Positions 20,515 to 33,015 of a stretch of DNA of 64,000 nucleotides are shown one piece after another. The notes under the pieces were generated by a model. The model saw only the letters and a list, made by a program, of their open reading frames with translations. It ran no database searches and was not told the DNA's origin. This stretch comes from Streptomyces sp. SW4 (GTDB lineage Bacteria > Actinomycetota > Actinomycetes > Streptomycetales > Streptomycetaceae). The stretch's first letter is position 1. Every line of letters starts with the position of its first letter. The position numbers and the translations under genes were made by a program. The DNA lies in contig QKWM01000004.1 in assembly GCA_003248315.1 (NCBI GenBank), forward strand, positions 1,116,001-1,180,000, read 5' to 3'.

Positions 20515-21487
20515 CTCAGCTTCGGGTCGAGGGCGTCGCGCACCGCGTCGCCGAGCATGATGAACGCGAGGACGGTCAGGGCGAGGGCGCCGGAGGGCCA
20601 CAGCAGCGCGTGCGGCGCGTTGCGGACGTAGGGGGCGGCGGCGGAGATGTCGATGCCCCAGGAGACGCTGGGCGGCTTCAGGCCGACGCCGAGGAACGAC
20701 AGGGTGGCCTCCAGCGCGATGTACGTGCCGAGTGCGATCGTCGCGACGACGATGACCGGCGCGACCGCGTTGGGCGCGATGTGCCGCAGCAGCAGCCGGG
20801 AGTTCGAGGCGCCCAGGGCGCGGGCGGCCTGGACGTAGTCGTTCTGCTTGGCGGTGATGACGGCGCCGCGGGCGATGCGGGAGATCTGCGGCCAGCCCAG
20901 CAGCACGATGAACCCGATGACCGGCCAGACGGTGTTGCTGGTGATGACCGACAGCAGCACCAGGCCGCCGAGGACGACGGGGATGGCGAAGAAGACGTCG
21001 GTGATCCGGGACAGGATCGAGTCGCCGAGGCCGCCGAAGAACCCGGCGAGCCCGCCGAGGACACTGCCCAGGACGGCGACGCCGAGCGTGGCGAGGACCC
21101 CGACCGCCACCGACGTCCGGGCGCCGTAGACGGTGCGGGTGTAGACGTCGCAGCCCTGTCCGTTGAAGCCGAAGGGGTGGCCGGCCTGGGATCCCTCCTG
21201 GGCCTTGGACAGGTCGCAGTGCAGGGGGTTGCCGGAGGTGATCAGGGACGGCCAGAGGGAGATGACGATCAGGAACAGGATGACCAGCCCGGAGACGAGG
21301 AAGACCGGGTTGCGGCGCAGGTCGTGCCAGGCGTCGGACCACAGGCTGCGGGGCCGGTCCTGCGGGCCGGGGCCGTCCGCTCCGCCGGGGTCTTCTCCAG
21401 GGTCTCGGCCTCGCTCACCGCGAGGTCCATCTGCCCGCCCATGCCGGTGCCGGCGACGGCCTGGTCCCGCTCGTGGGGTTCAGTCAT
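20511..21487 (-). CDS. Oligopeptide ABC transporter permease, DppC type (one apparent frameshift)
   Basis: A predicted 325-residue inner-membrane permease with a cytoplasmic N-terminus of about 50 residues, a first helix (FLVSGLVILFLIVISLW) and five more. The coupling helix/EAA loop reads YVQAARALGASNSRLLLRHI, and the C-terminus reads [15 protein letters not shown], as in DppC/OppC. The frame breaks at 21387-21390 (CCCCC read as CCCC); restoring it joins TLEKTPGGADG to PGPQDRPRSLWSDAW. The ATG overlaps the preceding permease stop by 8 nt. Confidence 0.88.
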
Positions 21488-22400
21488 AGCGGATCCTCGG
21501 GTCGAGTACGGCGTACAGGAGGTCGACGAGGAGGTTGGCGACCAGGAAGACCAGCACGAGGACGGTGACGAAGCCGACGACGGTCTGCGTGTTCTGCCGC
21601 AGGATGCCCTGGTAGAGCTGGTAGCCGACGCCGTGGATGTTGAAGATCCGCTCGGTGACGATGGCGCCGCCCATGAGGAAGCCGATGTCGGCTCCGATGA
21701 AGGTGACGACGGGGATGAGGGAGTTGCGCAGCAGGTGCCGGGTGACCACCCGGCGGCGCGGCAGGCCCTTGGCGACGGCGGTGCGCACGTAGTCGGAGCG
21801 CCGGTTCTCGGCGATGGAGGTGCGGGTCAGCCGGGTCACGTACGCCAGCGAGACCGACGCCAGGACCAGGCCGGGGACGATCAGCTCGCCGAACGCGGCC
21901 TCGGAGGAGACCGACGGTCTGATCCAGCCCCACTTCACCCCAGCAGGAGCTGGAGCAGCAGCCCGGTGACGAAGGTGGGGACCGAGATGACGACGAGCGT
22001 GACCAGCAGCACGGAGGTGTCGACCGGGCGCCCCGGCGCAGCCCGGTGACGACGCCGAGGGTGATGCCGATGACGATCTCGAAGAGGATCGCCACGAGCG
22101 TGAGCCGGATGGTGACGGGGAACGCGGTGCCCATCAGCTCGGTGACCGGCTGGCCGTTGAAGGCGGTGCCGAAGTCGCCGGTGAACACGTTGCCCATGTA
22201 GGTCAGGTACTGCTGCCACACGGGCTGGTCGAGGCCGAACTCCTTCCTGAGCCGCGCGGCCGTCGCCGGGTCGCACTCCCGGTCGCCGCACAGCCCCGCG
22301 ATGGGGTCGCCCATCACGTTCACCATCAGGAAGATCAGCAGCGTGGCCCGAGGAAGACCGGGATCATCTGGAGCAGCCGCCGCAGGACGTACCGTCCCAT
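21480..22400 (-). CDS. Oligopeptide ABC transporter permease, DppB type (three apparent frameshifts)
   Basis: A predicted 307-residue permease. It begins MGRYVLRRLLQMIPVFLG, typical of DppB/OppB, and includes NVMGDPIAGLCG, FGLDQPVWQQYLTYMGNVF and the EAA loop YVRTAVAKGLPRRRVVTRHL. It ends YAVLDPRIRYD. One base is missing at each of about 22347-22349, 22031-22034 and 21938-21941, all in G/C runs. Three identical-type errors within one permease of otherwise intact sequence argue for a reading problem. It starts 8 nt after the binding-protein stop with GAGGGG as ribosome-binding site. Confidence 0.87.
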
Positions 22401-22408
22401 GACGCCCC

Positions 22409-24034
22409 TCAGCTGACCTGGATCTCGTTGTAGACCGGGACGCTGAACGGGTTGAGCTTGACGTCGGAGAGCCGTTCCGAGTAGCCGGCGCTGCCGTTCT
22501 GGTACCACAGCGGGATGGCGGCCATGGTGTCCCGGACGACCTCCTCGGCCTGCTGGAAGATCTCCACGGCCTTGGCGGTGTCGGTCTCGGCGTTGGCCTG
22601 GTCGACGAGGTCGTCGAACTTCTTGTCGGACCACTTGCCGTCGTTGGAGGAGGCGTTGGTGTAGTAGAGCGGCTGGAGGAAGTTCTGGATGAGCGGGTAG
22701 TCCATCTGCCAGCCGGCGCGGAAGGGGCCGCTCATCTTCCGGTCGGTGATCTGGTTGCGGAAGTCGGCGAAGGTGCCGACGGGGTTGCCGACGCAGGCCC
22801 GGTCGTTGCCCAGGGCGTTGTTGATGGAGTTGCAGACCGCGTCGACCCACTGCTTGTGGGAGCCGGTGTCGGAGTTGTAGGTGATCTTCACCTGGCCGCC
22901 GGGCAGGCCGCCGCCCTCGTCGATGAGCCGCTTGGCCTCCTGAGGGTCGTACTCGCAGGCCTCCCCGCACAGCCCTTCCTTGTACCCGCCGTCCTCGCCG
23001 AGGACCGGCGAGGTCCAGTCGGTGGCCGGGGTGCGGGTCTTCTGGAAGATCGTCTCGGTGATCTGCTTCCGGTCGATGGCCATGGACAGGCCCTTGCGGA
23101 CCTTCTCCGCGCCGGCCTTGTTCCAGTTCCGGTCGTAGTACGGGAAGGCGAGGGTCTGGATGATGCCGGCGGGGGTGTTGATGTACCGGTCGCCGAGGTC
23201 GCTCTGGACGTTCTTCAGCTGGGCGGCCGGGACGTCGTCGACGAGGTCGAGGTTGCCCGCCATCAGGTCGGTGTAGGCGGTGTTGTTGTCGGTGTACACC
23301 TTCAGGTCGACGCCGCCGTTGCGGGCCTTGTCATCACCCGGGTACTCCTCCCACGTGCGCAGCGACATCTGCGAGCCGCGCTGGTAGGACTCGACGCGGT
23401 ACGGGCCGTTGCCGATCGGCTTCTTCAGCCAGGCGTCGTGGTCGTCGAAGAACGCGCGGGGCAGCGGCGCGAAGGCCGGGTAGCCGAGCGTCTCCGGGAA
23501 GGTCGAGAACTTCTGGTTGAGCCGGACGGTGAAGGTGAGCGGGCCGGTCACCTTCAGGCCGGAGAGCGTCTCGGCCTTCTGCTCGCCGCCCTCGGGGTGC
23601 ACCTGGTCGTAGCCGTCGATGTAGCTGAAGAAGTAGGCGTTGCGCTGGTTGTTCTTCAGGGCGGCGCCGTAGTTCCAGGCGTCGACGAAGGACTGGGCGG
23701 TGACCTTCTCGCCGTTCTGGAAGGTCCAGCCGTCCTTGACGGTGATGGTGAAGTTCTGCGAGTCGGAGGTCTCGATCTTCTCGGCGAGCATGTCCTCGGC
23801 CTCGCCGGTCTCCGGGTGATACCTCTTCAGCCCCCGGAAGATCATGTCCAGGACCTTGCCGCCCTGCACCTCGTTGGTGTTCGCCGGCTCCAGCGGGTTC
23901 TGCGGGTCCCCCCAGGAGGAACTGAGCACCGCGCCGCTGTCCCCGCCGCTGCCCCCGCCCCCGCCGCAGGCGGTCGCCGCGAGGACGACGGCCGCCGCAC
24001 ATGCGGCCCAGGTGCCGGGCTTGGCTCCGCGCAT
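22409..24034 (-). CDS. Oligopeptide-binding lipoprotein of the first ABC operon
   Basis: An intact 541-residue extracytoplasmic substrate-binding protein of the SBP_bac_5 (DppA/OppA) family. The lipobox is LAATAC, with Cys at about residue 23, followed by a Gly/Ser linker. Family landmarks are LDMIFRGLKRYHPETGE, DGWTFQNGEKVTAQSFVDAWNY, NGPYRVESYQ, KGLSMAIDRKQI and IPLWYQNG. It delivers peptides to the permease pair encoded downstream. From memory, the S. coelicolor counterpart operon lies immediately next to bldK, as here. Confidence 0.92.
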   Translation of the reverse strand: MRGAKPGTWAACAAAVVLAATACGGGGGSGGDSGAVLSSSWGDPQNPLEPANTNEVQGGKVLDMIFRGLKRYHPETGEAEDMLAEKIETSDSQNFTITVKDGWTFQNGEKVTAQSFVDAWNYGAALKNNQRNAYFFSYIDGYDQVHPEGGEQKAETLSGLKVTGPLTFTVRLNQKFSTFPETLGYPAFAPLPRAFFDDHDAWLKKPIGNGPYRVESYQRGSQMSLRTWEEYPGDDKARNGGVDLKVYTDNNTAYTDLMAGNLDLVDDVPAAQLKNVQSDLGDRYINTPAGIIQTLAFPYYDRNWNKAGAEKVRKGLSMAIDRKQITETIFQKTRTPATDWTSPVLGEDGGYKEGLCGEACEYDPQEAKRLIDEGGGLPGGQVKITYNSDTGSHKQWVDAVCNSINNALGNDRACVGNPVGTFADFRNQITDRKMSGPFRAGWQMDYPLIQNFLQPLYYTNASSNDGKWSDKKFDDLVDQANAETDTAKAVEIFQQAEEVVRDTMAAIPLWYQNGSAGYSERLSDVKLNPFSVPVYNEIQVS

Positions 24035-24200
24035 TGGAGTCCCTCCTCATGTGCGCTGTCCGTTACGGGCCACTATGGGCGGTCGTATCCGTTGACGCAC
24101 ATTCATCCCGGCCGTCCGAGGGTCCGCCGGACGGGGGGAGGGAGGAAGGGGAAGGAGCCGCGGGGAAGGGGCCACGGGAAGGGCAGGGCGCCGGAGGCGC

Positions 24201-24242
24201 GGAAACGGCGGGCGCGCGGAAACGGCGGGCGCGCGGAAACGG
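24201..24242. repeat. 17-bp tandem repeat, 2.5 copies
   Basis: GGAAACGGCGGGCGCGC occurs at 24201 and 24218, with a partial copy at 24235. It lies between the bldK operon end and the next operon's first gene, beside the terminator at 24245-24285. The rest of the 24035-24309 gap is GC-rich and has no gene I can support. Confidence 0.75.
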
Positions 24243-24244
24243 CT

Positions 24245-24285
24245 GAGGACCGGGGCGGAAGCCTTCGCTCCCGTCCCCGGTCCTC
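24245..24285 (-). terminator. Terminator of the bldK operon
   Basis: On the minus strand, GAGGACCGGGG-A-CGG pairs with CCGCCCCGGTCCTC around a loop of about 12 nt, with one bulged base. It follows the bldKE stop by about 25 nt. There is no T-tract, which is usual in Streptomyces. Confidence 0.7.
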
Positions 24286-24309
24286 CGGGCGTCCGCGTTC
24301 CCGGGCCGG

Positions 24310-25440
24310 TCAGCCCTTCGACGCGTCGGCGTCGTCGCCCTGCTCCAGGCGCTTGAGCCCCGGGTCCAGGATGATCTCCTCGCCGCGGGCCTCGGTCGTC
24401 GGCTCCTCCGGGAAGTGGCAGGCGGTCAGATGCCCCTCGCGGTTGCCGGAGACGCGGACCAGCGGCGGCTCCTCCGTGGCGCACTTGTCCTGCGCCTTCC
24501 AGCACCGGGTGCGGAAACGGCAGCCGGACGGCGGCATGATCGGCGACGGCACGTCACCGGAGAGCCGGATCCGCTCCCGCTCCTCGGTCTCGTCGTCCAT
24601 CGCCACCTCGGGCACGGCCGACAGCAGGGCGTGGGTGTAGGGGTGCCGGGGACGGTTGTAGATGGAGTCCCGGTCGCCGACCTCGACCACCTTGCCGAGG
24701 TACATCACGGCCACGCGCTGCGAGAAGTGCCGGACCACCGCCAGGTCGTGGGCGATGAAGAGGAAGGCGATGCCCATCTCCTGCTGCACCTTCTGCAGCA
24801 GGTTGACGACCTGGGCCTGGATCGACACGTCGAGCGCGGAGACCGGCTCGTCGGCGACGATCAGCTTCGGGTTCAGCGCGAGCGCCCGGGCCACACCGAT
24901 GCGCTGGCGCTGACCGCCGGAGAACTCGTGCGGGAAGCGGTTGTAGTGCTCCGGGTTGAGGCCGACCAGCTCCAGCAGCTCGCGCACCCTCTTCTCCCGG
25001 CCGCCCTGGGGCTCGATCCCGTTGACCTCCATCGGCGACTTGATGATGGTGCCGACGGTCTGCCGGGGGTTCAGCGACGAGTACGGGTCCTGGAAGATCA
25101 TCTGGATGTCGGACCGCACCGGCGCCAGCTGCCTGCGCGAGGCGTGGGTGATGTCCTGTCCGGCATACTCGATCTTGCCGCCCGTCGGCTCCAGAAGCCG
25201 GGTGATGAGCCGGCCCGTGGTCGACTTGCCGCAGCCGGACTCGCCGACCAGGCCGACGCTCTCGCCGACGCCGACCGTCAGGTCGACGTTGTCCACGGCC
25301 TGGACCGCGCCGACCTTCCGTTTGATCGGGAAGCCGCCGTAGATGGGGAAGTGCTTGGTCAGGCCCTCGACCTTGAGCAGCGTCTCGGTCGATGCGCCGG
25401 TGGAGCCCTGCTGTGCGGGGAGGGTGAGGTTGTCGCTCAT
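24310..25440 (-). CDS. bldKE: BldK oligopeptide importer ATPase, OppF type
   Basis: An intact 376-residue ATPase with Walker [11 protein letters not shown]-loop MIFQDPYSSLNPR, signature FSGGQRQR, Walker [12 protein letters not shown] and the C-terminal [17 protein letters not shown]. It is the last gene of an operon whose order (DppC-type permease, lipoprotein, DppB-type permease, OppD-type ATPase, OppF-type ATPase) is that of bldKA-E. In S. coelicolor BldK imports an extracellular peptide signal needed for aerial hyphae. The charged C-terminal tail (about 30 residues) exceeds the family minimum. Confidence 0.9.
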   Translation of the reverse strand: MSDNLTLPAQQGSTGASTETLLKVEGLTKHFPIYGGFPIKRKVGAVQAVDNVDLTVGVGESVGLVGESGCGKSTTGRLITRLLEPTGGKIEYAGQDITHASRRQLAPVRSDIQMIFQDPYSSLNPRQTVGTIIKSPMEVNGIEPQGGREKRVRELLELVGLNPEHYNRFPHEFSGGQRQRIGVARALALNPKLIVADEPVSALDVSIQAQVVNLLQKVQQEMGIAFLFIAHDLAVVRHFSQRVAVMYLGKVVEVGDRDSIYNRPRHPYTHALLSAVPEVAMDDETEERERIRLSGDVPSPIMPPSGCRFRTRCWKAQDKCATEEPPLVRVSGNREGHLTACHFPEEPTTEARGEEIILDPGLKRLEQGDDADASKG

Positions 25441-25455
25441 GTCTCGGATCGCTCC

Positions 25456-26516
25456 CTAGCGCAGCCGGGGCTGGATCGTGTCGATGAAGATGGTCTGCTT
25501 CTGCTCCGCCGTCAGGTGGCAGGCAGCCGCACGGCCCTCGCCCAGCTCCGGCCGCTCGGTGCTGCACCGGTTGCCCGACACCTCGCCGGTGAAGGCGCAG
25601 CGCGGGTGGAAGGGGCAGCCGGACGGCGGGTTGAGGAGGCTGGGCGGGGAGCCCGGGATGGGCGTCAGGGGTGCGAGGTGTCGCCGCCCAGACGCGGCAT
25701 CGAGCTGAGCAGACCCCAGGTGTAGGGGTGGCGGGGGGCGCGCAGCACCTCGCGGACGCTGCCGCGCTCCACGGCCCGGCCCGAGTACATCACCAGCAGG
25801 TCGTCGGCCATGTCGGAGATGACGCCGAGGTCGTGGGTGATAAAGATGATCGCCGAGCCGAACTCCTGCTGGAGGTCCTTGAGCAGGTCGAGGATCTGCG
25901 CCTGGACCGTCACGTCAAGGGCGGTGGTCGGCTCGTCGGCGATGAGCAGGTCGGGGTCGCAGACCAGCGCCATGGCGATCATGGCGCGCTGGCGCATACC
26001 GCCGGAGAACTGGTGCGGGTAGTCGTCCACGCGCGACTTGGCCTGCGGGATGCCGACCTTGGTCAGCATCTCGATGGCCCGGTCCCGGGCCTCCTTCTTG
26101 GAGGCGCCGGTGTGCTTCATGAACGGCTCGGCGATCTGCCGGCCCACGGTGTAGTACGGCGACAGCGCCGTCAGCGGGTCCTGGAAGATCATCGCGACCT
26201 TGTTGCCGCGGAGCTTCTCCAGTTCCTTCTCGGTCGCGGTGACCAGTTCCTTGCCGTCGAGGACGATCTCGCCCTCCACGGTGGTGGTCTTGCGGTTGTG
26301 CAGGCCCAGCACGGTCAGGTTGGTGACCGACTTGCCGGAGCCGGACTCGCCGACGATGCCGAGGGTCTTGCCGCGTTCGACGTCGAAGGACAGTCCGTCG
26401 ACCGCCTTGACGATGCCGTCCTCGGTGGAGAACCGCACCCGCAGGTCGCGGACCGAGAGGAAGGACTCGGACCCGGTCGGGGCCTTCTCGCCTTCGGTCT
26501 TGGTCAGTGTGGTCAC
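25456..26516 (-). CDS. bldKD: BldK oligopeptide importer ATPase, OppD type (one apparent frameshift)
   Basis: A predicted 353-residue ATPase with Walker [11 protein letters not shown]-loop [13 protein letters not shown], signature FSGGMRQR, Walker [12 protein letters not shown] and H-loop THDLG. The frame ends early at about 25668-25671, where CACCCCCTG reads CACCCCTG. With the base restored, the C-terminus continues [18 protein letters not shown], then [11 protein letters not shown], to a TAG stop at 25456-25458, 15 nt before bldKE. It acts with BldKE as the motor of the importer. Confidence 0.88.
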
Positions 26517-26526
26517 GGTAGTTCTC

Positions 26527-27504
26527 CTAGTTGAGGCGCACGCGCGGGTCGATGTATGCGTAGACGACGTCCACGATGATGTTCAGGAGCAGGATGAAGA
26601 ACGCTCCGAACAGCATGACGCCCATCGTCACCGGCAGGTCCTTGGTCAGCGAGGAGTCGACGGCGAGACGGCCGATGCCGGCCAGGTCGAACGTGAACTC
26701 CGTGACCACCGCGCCGGACAGCAGCGCGCTGAGGTCGATGCCGAGGATGGTGACGATCGGGATGAGCGAACCGCGCCAGGCATAGCGGAAGAAGACGTAC
26801 CGCTGCGCCATGCCCTTGGCACGGGCGGTGCGGACGTGCTCCTCCTGAAGCTGCTCGATCATCGTCGAGCGTGCCATACGGGTGTACTGGGCGGTGAAGA
26901 TGGTGGCCATCACGGCCCAGGGGATGAGCATGCCGACCGCCCAGGCGGCCGGGTTCTCCGTGAAGGAGTGGTACTTCGGGTTCTCCATCCAGCCGGTGCT
27001 GTAGACGAAGATGCCGAGGGCGACCGGGCCCAGCAGGTAGATCTGGAACGAGCTGAGCAGGATCGAGGCGCCGCTGACGGCCTTGTCGACCATCGTGCCG
27101 CGCTTCCAGGCGGCGAGCAGGCCGGCGCCGAGACCGACGAACAGGAAGATCACCAGGCCGCCGATGGTCAGCGACAGGGTCAGCGGGAAGCGGTCGACGA
27201 TGGAGTCCCAGACGAACTCACCGGTGTCGAAGGAGACGCCGAGGCAGGGCGCGGAGCAGTGCCCCTGCGGGAAGTCCCGGCCGGACACGATGCCCACCAT
27301 GAACTCCCAGAACTGGGCGGTGATGGGCTTGTCCAGACCGAGGTTCTCGCGGATCACCGCGATGTTCTCGGGGGTGCAGTTCTTGCCGCAGGACAGCTCG
27401 GCGAAGTCCTGAGGAACCGTATAGAACAGGAAGAACGTGAAGGCGCCGATCAGGAACATGATGACGACGGCGCCGATCAGCCTGCGGATGAGGAACTGAA
27501 GCAT
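26527..27504 (-). CDS. bldKC: BldK oligopeptide importer permease, DppB type
   Basis: An intact 325-residue permease starting MLQFLIRRLIGAVVIMFLIG. The large loop after helix 1 carries two close Cys pairs (LSCGKNC and HCSAPC), perhaps disulfides outside the membrane. The EAA loop is EHVRTARAKGMAQRYVFFRY, and it ends VVYAYIDPRVRLN. It lies 10 nt before bldKD and 103 nt after bldKB; the latter gap holds a strong hairpin. Confidence 0.9.
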   Translation of the reverse strand: MLQFLIRRLIGAVVIMFLIGAFTFFLFYTVPQDFAELSCGKNCTPENIAVIRENLGLDKPITAQFWEFMVGIVSGRDFPQGHCSAPCLGVSFDTGEFVWDSIVDRFPLTLSLTIGGLVIFLFVGLGAGLLAAWKRGTMVDKAVSGASILLSSFQIYLLGPVALGIFVYSTGWMENPKYHSFTENPAAWAVGMLIPWAVMATIFTAQYTRMARSTMIEQLQEEHVRTARAKGMAQRYVFFRYAWRGSLIPIVTILGIDLSALLSGAVVTEFTFDLAGIGRLAVDSSLTKDLPVTMGVMLFGAFFILLLNIIVDVVYAYIDPRVRLN

Positions 27505-27557
27505 GGCGGGTGGATGCTCTCTTCGAAACGCGGCGGCAGGGAGGGGGTACCGTCCGC

Positions 27558-27587
27558 GGGGGTGCGCTCCGCCTGGCGCGCACCCCC
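27558..27587 (-). promoter_or_regulatory. Hairpin in the bldKB-bldKC gap
   Basis: GGGGGTGCGC (27558-27567) pairs perfectly with GCGCACCCCC (27578-27587) around a 10-nt loop, just after the lipoprotein gene. In many ABC operons such a structure gives more binding protein than permease by partial termination or by protecting the upstream message. That role is inferred here. Confidence 0.6.
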
Positions 27588-27607
27588 ACGGTCAGCCGGG
27601 CTGACGG

Positions 27608-29406
27608 TTACGGCTGCTTCACGAACAGGTCGTTGATGTCGACGTAGCTCGACTCGACGCTGTACTTGGCGCCACCGACATTCGAACCGACGAGCTGGAT
27701 GGTCTTGGAGTAGTAGACCGGGGCCGCCGGGTTGATCTCCTCCACGATCCGGTGGTGGGCCTGCTCCCAGGTCTTCGCGGCCTCCTTCGGGTCCTGCTTC
27801 AGGGCCTTCTGGATCAGCTCGTTGACCTGCTTGTCGTCGACGTGCGAGTAGTTCGAACCGCCGTCGGCGACCAGCGTGCCGTCGTAGACCGGGGTGATGA
27901 CCGTGGACGGGGACGGCCAGTCCTGGCCCCAGCCGGTCATGTAGAGGTCGTACGGGTTGTCCAGCTTGCCGACCTGCTCGTAGAAGCTGGCCCGGTCGAT
28001 CTCCTTGGCCTGGACGTTGAAGCCGAGCTTCTCCAGCACGTCACGGACGATGACCTGCTGGGCCTGGCCGCGCGGCGTGTTGGAGTAGGCGTAGGTGAGC
28101 TTGGTGCCCGCCTTGACACCCGCCTCCTTCAGCAGCTGCTTGGCCTTGTCCAGGTCGCCGTTGGGCTTCTTCAGCTTGCCGAACGGGTCGTAGGTCGGGT
28201 CGAAGCCCGGCAGGGTCGGGGCGAGCAGACCGCCGGCGACCTCACCGCCGTAGCGGCCGCCGTCCGCCTGGACCATGGACTGGCTCGGCATCGCGTAGGC
28301 GATGGCGTCGCGGACCTTCTTGTCCTTCATCCGGTCCAGGTTGAAGGTCATCTGCCACACGTAGGGCTGGTAGCCCTGGATGGTGCGCTTCTTGGCCTCC
28401 GGGTCGCTGATGACCGACTGGAGCTGCGCCGGGTCCACGGTGTCCGTGAACTGGATGGCGTTCTTGGCCTCGCCCTGGTCGGCGATCAGACGCTTGGTCT
28501 GGCTGGCCTGGTCGACGGTCAGCGTGAAGTTGTAGCCGTCGACGTACTGGTGACGCACCGGGTCCGTCTTCGGGTCCCACTGGTCGTTCTTGACCAGCTT
28601 CAGGGACTTGCCCGGCTTGTACTCGGCGAGCTTGTAGGGGCCGAGGGCGGCCGGGGCGTCGTCGTACTTCTCCTTCGTGTCCTGCTTCTCGGGCACGATG
28701 GAGTAGCCGGCCATGGCCAGGGCCTGCGGCAGGTCCGGGCGCGGCTGGTCGAACTTGAAGACGACCGTCTTGTCGTCCGGGGTCTCCAGGACGGAGTCCG
28801 GCAGGTGCTTGCCCTTGTACGGGCCGTCCGGCAGCGCCTTGCGGTAGTCGGAGCCGGAGAGCCAGGACTGGACGTAGGTCGGACCGTCGAAGATGACCTT
28901 GGAGTACAGGCGCTCGATGGTGTGGCGGACGTCGGCCGAGGTGATCTCGTTGCCGTCCTCGTCCTTGATGCCGTCCTTGAGCTTGTACGTCCAGGTCTTG
29001 CCGCCGTCGGTGGTCTGGCCGGAGTCCGTGGCGATGTCGCCGACGACGGTCAGGTTGCCCTTGTCGTCCTCCTGGAAGTTGGTCAGACCGCGGTGGATCA
29101 GGTTGGAGAACTGACCCGCGTCGCTGACGTAGATCTGACCCGGGTCCATGTGGCTCAGGTCCGACTGCATGTAGACGTTGATGAAGCCGCCGCTCTTGGC
29201 CCGGGGATCTCCTCGGCCGGCCCGTTCGAAGCCGCGGCGTCGGCGTAGGCGACAGGCTTCTGCTGCTCGGCAGCGTCCTTCTGGGACTTGGAGTTGTCCT
29301 TGCCCTTGCTGCCACCACCGTCGCCGGAGCAGCCGGTGAGCGCCAGCGAGCCGGCGACGATGGCCACGGCTATGGCGCGCGCAGTGCGCGTTCTGATGGG
29401 CTTCAT
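27608..29406 (-). CDS. bldKB: BldK oligopeptide-binding lipoprotein (one apparent frameshift)
   Basis: A predicted 599-residue substrate-binding lipoprotein. The signal peptide starts MKPIRTRTARAIAVAIVAG with lipobox LALTGC, then a Ser/Lys/Gly linker. SBP_bac_5 landmarks include FSNLIHRGLTNFQEDDKGN, TWTYKLKDGIKDEDGN, LGPYKLAEYKPGKSLKL and NPYDLYMTGWGQDWPSP. The frame breaks at 29200-29202 (GGGG read as GGG), where EEIPG should continue AKSGGFINVYMQS. In S. coelicolor BldKB binds the peptide signal and has been used to fractionate it (from memory). The long polar region before the binding domain is typical of BldKB. Confidence 0.9.
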
Positions 29407-29507
29407 GATGCCGATGCACCTACCTGTCGATAGTTGTCCACGAGTGCTGCCTGACGGTCCGGAAGCCCGGCACGGGGGCGGCAGCTCCCCCACCCACCAA
29501 TGGACGG

Positions 29508-30549
29508 TTAGCGTCCGGTCTTGGGTCGAATGCGTCCCGGACGGAGTCGCCGAGAAGGTTGAAGGCGAGTACGAAGATCACCAGCGCCGCGCCCGGCCAG
29601 AACAGGAACATCGGGTCCTGCTCGTACACCTCGGTACCGGTGGCGAACATGCGGCCCCAGTCGGGCGTGGGTTCGACGAAGCCGACACCGATGAAGGAGA
29701 GGAAGGCGATGGAGAGGATCGTGCTCGGCAGGATGTAGGTGGCCTGCACGAGGATCGGGGTCACGATGTTCGGCAGGATCTCCTTGCGCACGATACGCCA
29801 GGGAGAGGCACCGGACACCTTCGCCGCCTCCACGAACTCGCGCTCGCGGAGCGAGAGTACGGAGCTGCGCACCAGACGGGACAGACCCATCCAGCCGAGG
29901 AACCACATCACCAGGATGATGGCCACGGCCCTGAGGTAGGTCGGGGTCTCGTCCTCCGGGGAGACGAACATCGCGGTCACGACGGGCATGAAGGCGATGA
30001 AGAACAGCTGCTGCGGGAAACCGAGGAAGAAGTCGGTGATCCGGCCCAGCCAGTAGTCGACGCGGCCGCCGAAGTAGCCGCCGACCATGCCGATGATCAC
30101 GCCGGTGAGCACGCTGCACAGGGTGACGAGCACGGCCATGTAGAGCGAGGTGCGCATGCCGTAGAGCAGCATCGTGAACACGTCACGCCCGAGCTTGGGC
30201 TCGACGCCGAACCAGAACTCGCCCGACATGCCGCCGAAGGAACCGGTCGGCATGGCGAAGTCGTCCAGCAGGAACGGGTAGTCGGGCTCCTGCGCGTAGA
30301 GCGTGTAGGGGTCCTTGCCGTACAGCTTCGAGATGACGGGGGCAAGGGCAGCGATCACGAAGAAGAAAAGCACTACGCAGGCGGAGACGACTCCGGTACG
30401 GTCGCGCTTGAATCGTTGCCACATCAACTGGCCGGGGAACGACCCTCGGGCTGCTTCTCGCCCTTGGCGGCGACCTCGGTGGCCGTCTCCAGCTCAGGGT
30501 CCAAGGCAGCCGCGGACCCGGAGCCCTCGGCCTTGGTTGGACTGGTCAT
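29508..30549 (-). CDS. bldKA: BldK oligopeptide importer permease, DppC type (two apparent frameshifts)
   Basis: A predicted 347-residue permease. Residues 1-45 are an acidic cytoplasmic tail (MTSPTKAEGSGSAAALDPE) in a different frame from the body. One C lost at 30434-30437 hides the junction GRSPGQLMWQRFKRDRTG. Six helices follow, with EAA loop EFVEAAKVSGASPWRIVRKE. A second loss at 29523-29525 changes the end; restored, it reads NLLGDSVRDAFDPKTGR and stops at 29508. First gene of the operon, preceded by a long AT-rich leader. Taken literally, the sequence would give a protein with no N-terminal tail. Confidence 0.87.
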
Positions 30550-30837
30550 GTGTGTTCTTCCCCGGGGGATGGAGAGTTGAGCGCAGCACAGATACCGGCA
30601 GGTTCTGTGGTTTGGGGGAACTTTCGCCAAGTGACTCAACGCGCGTCAAGGGCGGAAGACACAGGGATCTCCCTACCTTCCATATTTTGAGCAAAAATTG
30701 CATCGATCGACACCTGAGCGCGCTTGACAGGTGAGACCTACATCGAGCGAATCGGACATAAGGGGAAGATTTTTCGTTTACCTGTCCGAAACTTGATCAC
30801 CAGATCACCGGTATGCGAACAGCGCCCGACGACACAC
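30550..30837. promoter_or_regulatory. AT-rich upstream region of the bldK operon
   Basis: Between bldKA and the typA terminator lies the least GC-rich stretch of the window, including runs such as TTTGAGCAAAAATTGC and GAAGATTTTTCG. It must hold the bldK promoter on the minus strand and probably sites for developmental regulators. A short palindrome GCAAAAATTGC lies at about 30690-30700. I cannot assign -35/-10 boxes with confidence, and I see no gene here. Confidence 0.5.
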
Positions 30838-30882
30838 CAAAGGCCCGGCTCGCCACCCGAAACGGGCGGTGAACCGGGCCTT
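30838..30882 (-). terminator. Terminator after typA
   Basis: AAAGGCCCGG and CCGGGCCTT form an outer stem, with a second CGCC-CCCG/CGGGCGG stem nested inside. It is located about 30 nt downstream of the typA stop. Confidence 0.75.
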
Positions 30883-30912
30883 CGCCGGTCACCGACAGTG
30901 ACCGGACGAGTC

Positions 30913-32819
<1,907 letters not shown>

Positions 32820-33015
32820 ATTGCGGCGTACTCCCGGAGTGTGAGGACGGCCCTGCTGCGTACGTCCGTATTACGCGGGCCCTGCCGGGCGGAACATGCC
32901 ACGGCCTCACCCCATGGTACGGGCCCGCCGCCGCAGCGACCGCCCGGGAGCCCGACCCCCAGGTGAGCCGCCCTCCGGGCTCCCGCGCCCAGCACTGCCC
33001 GGCATGGGACGCGTA

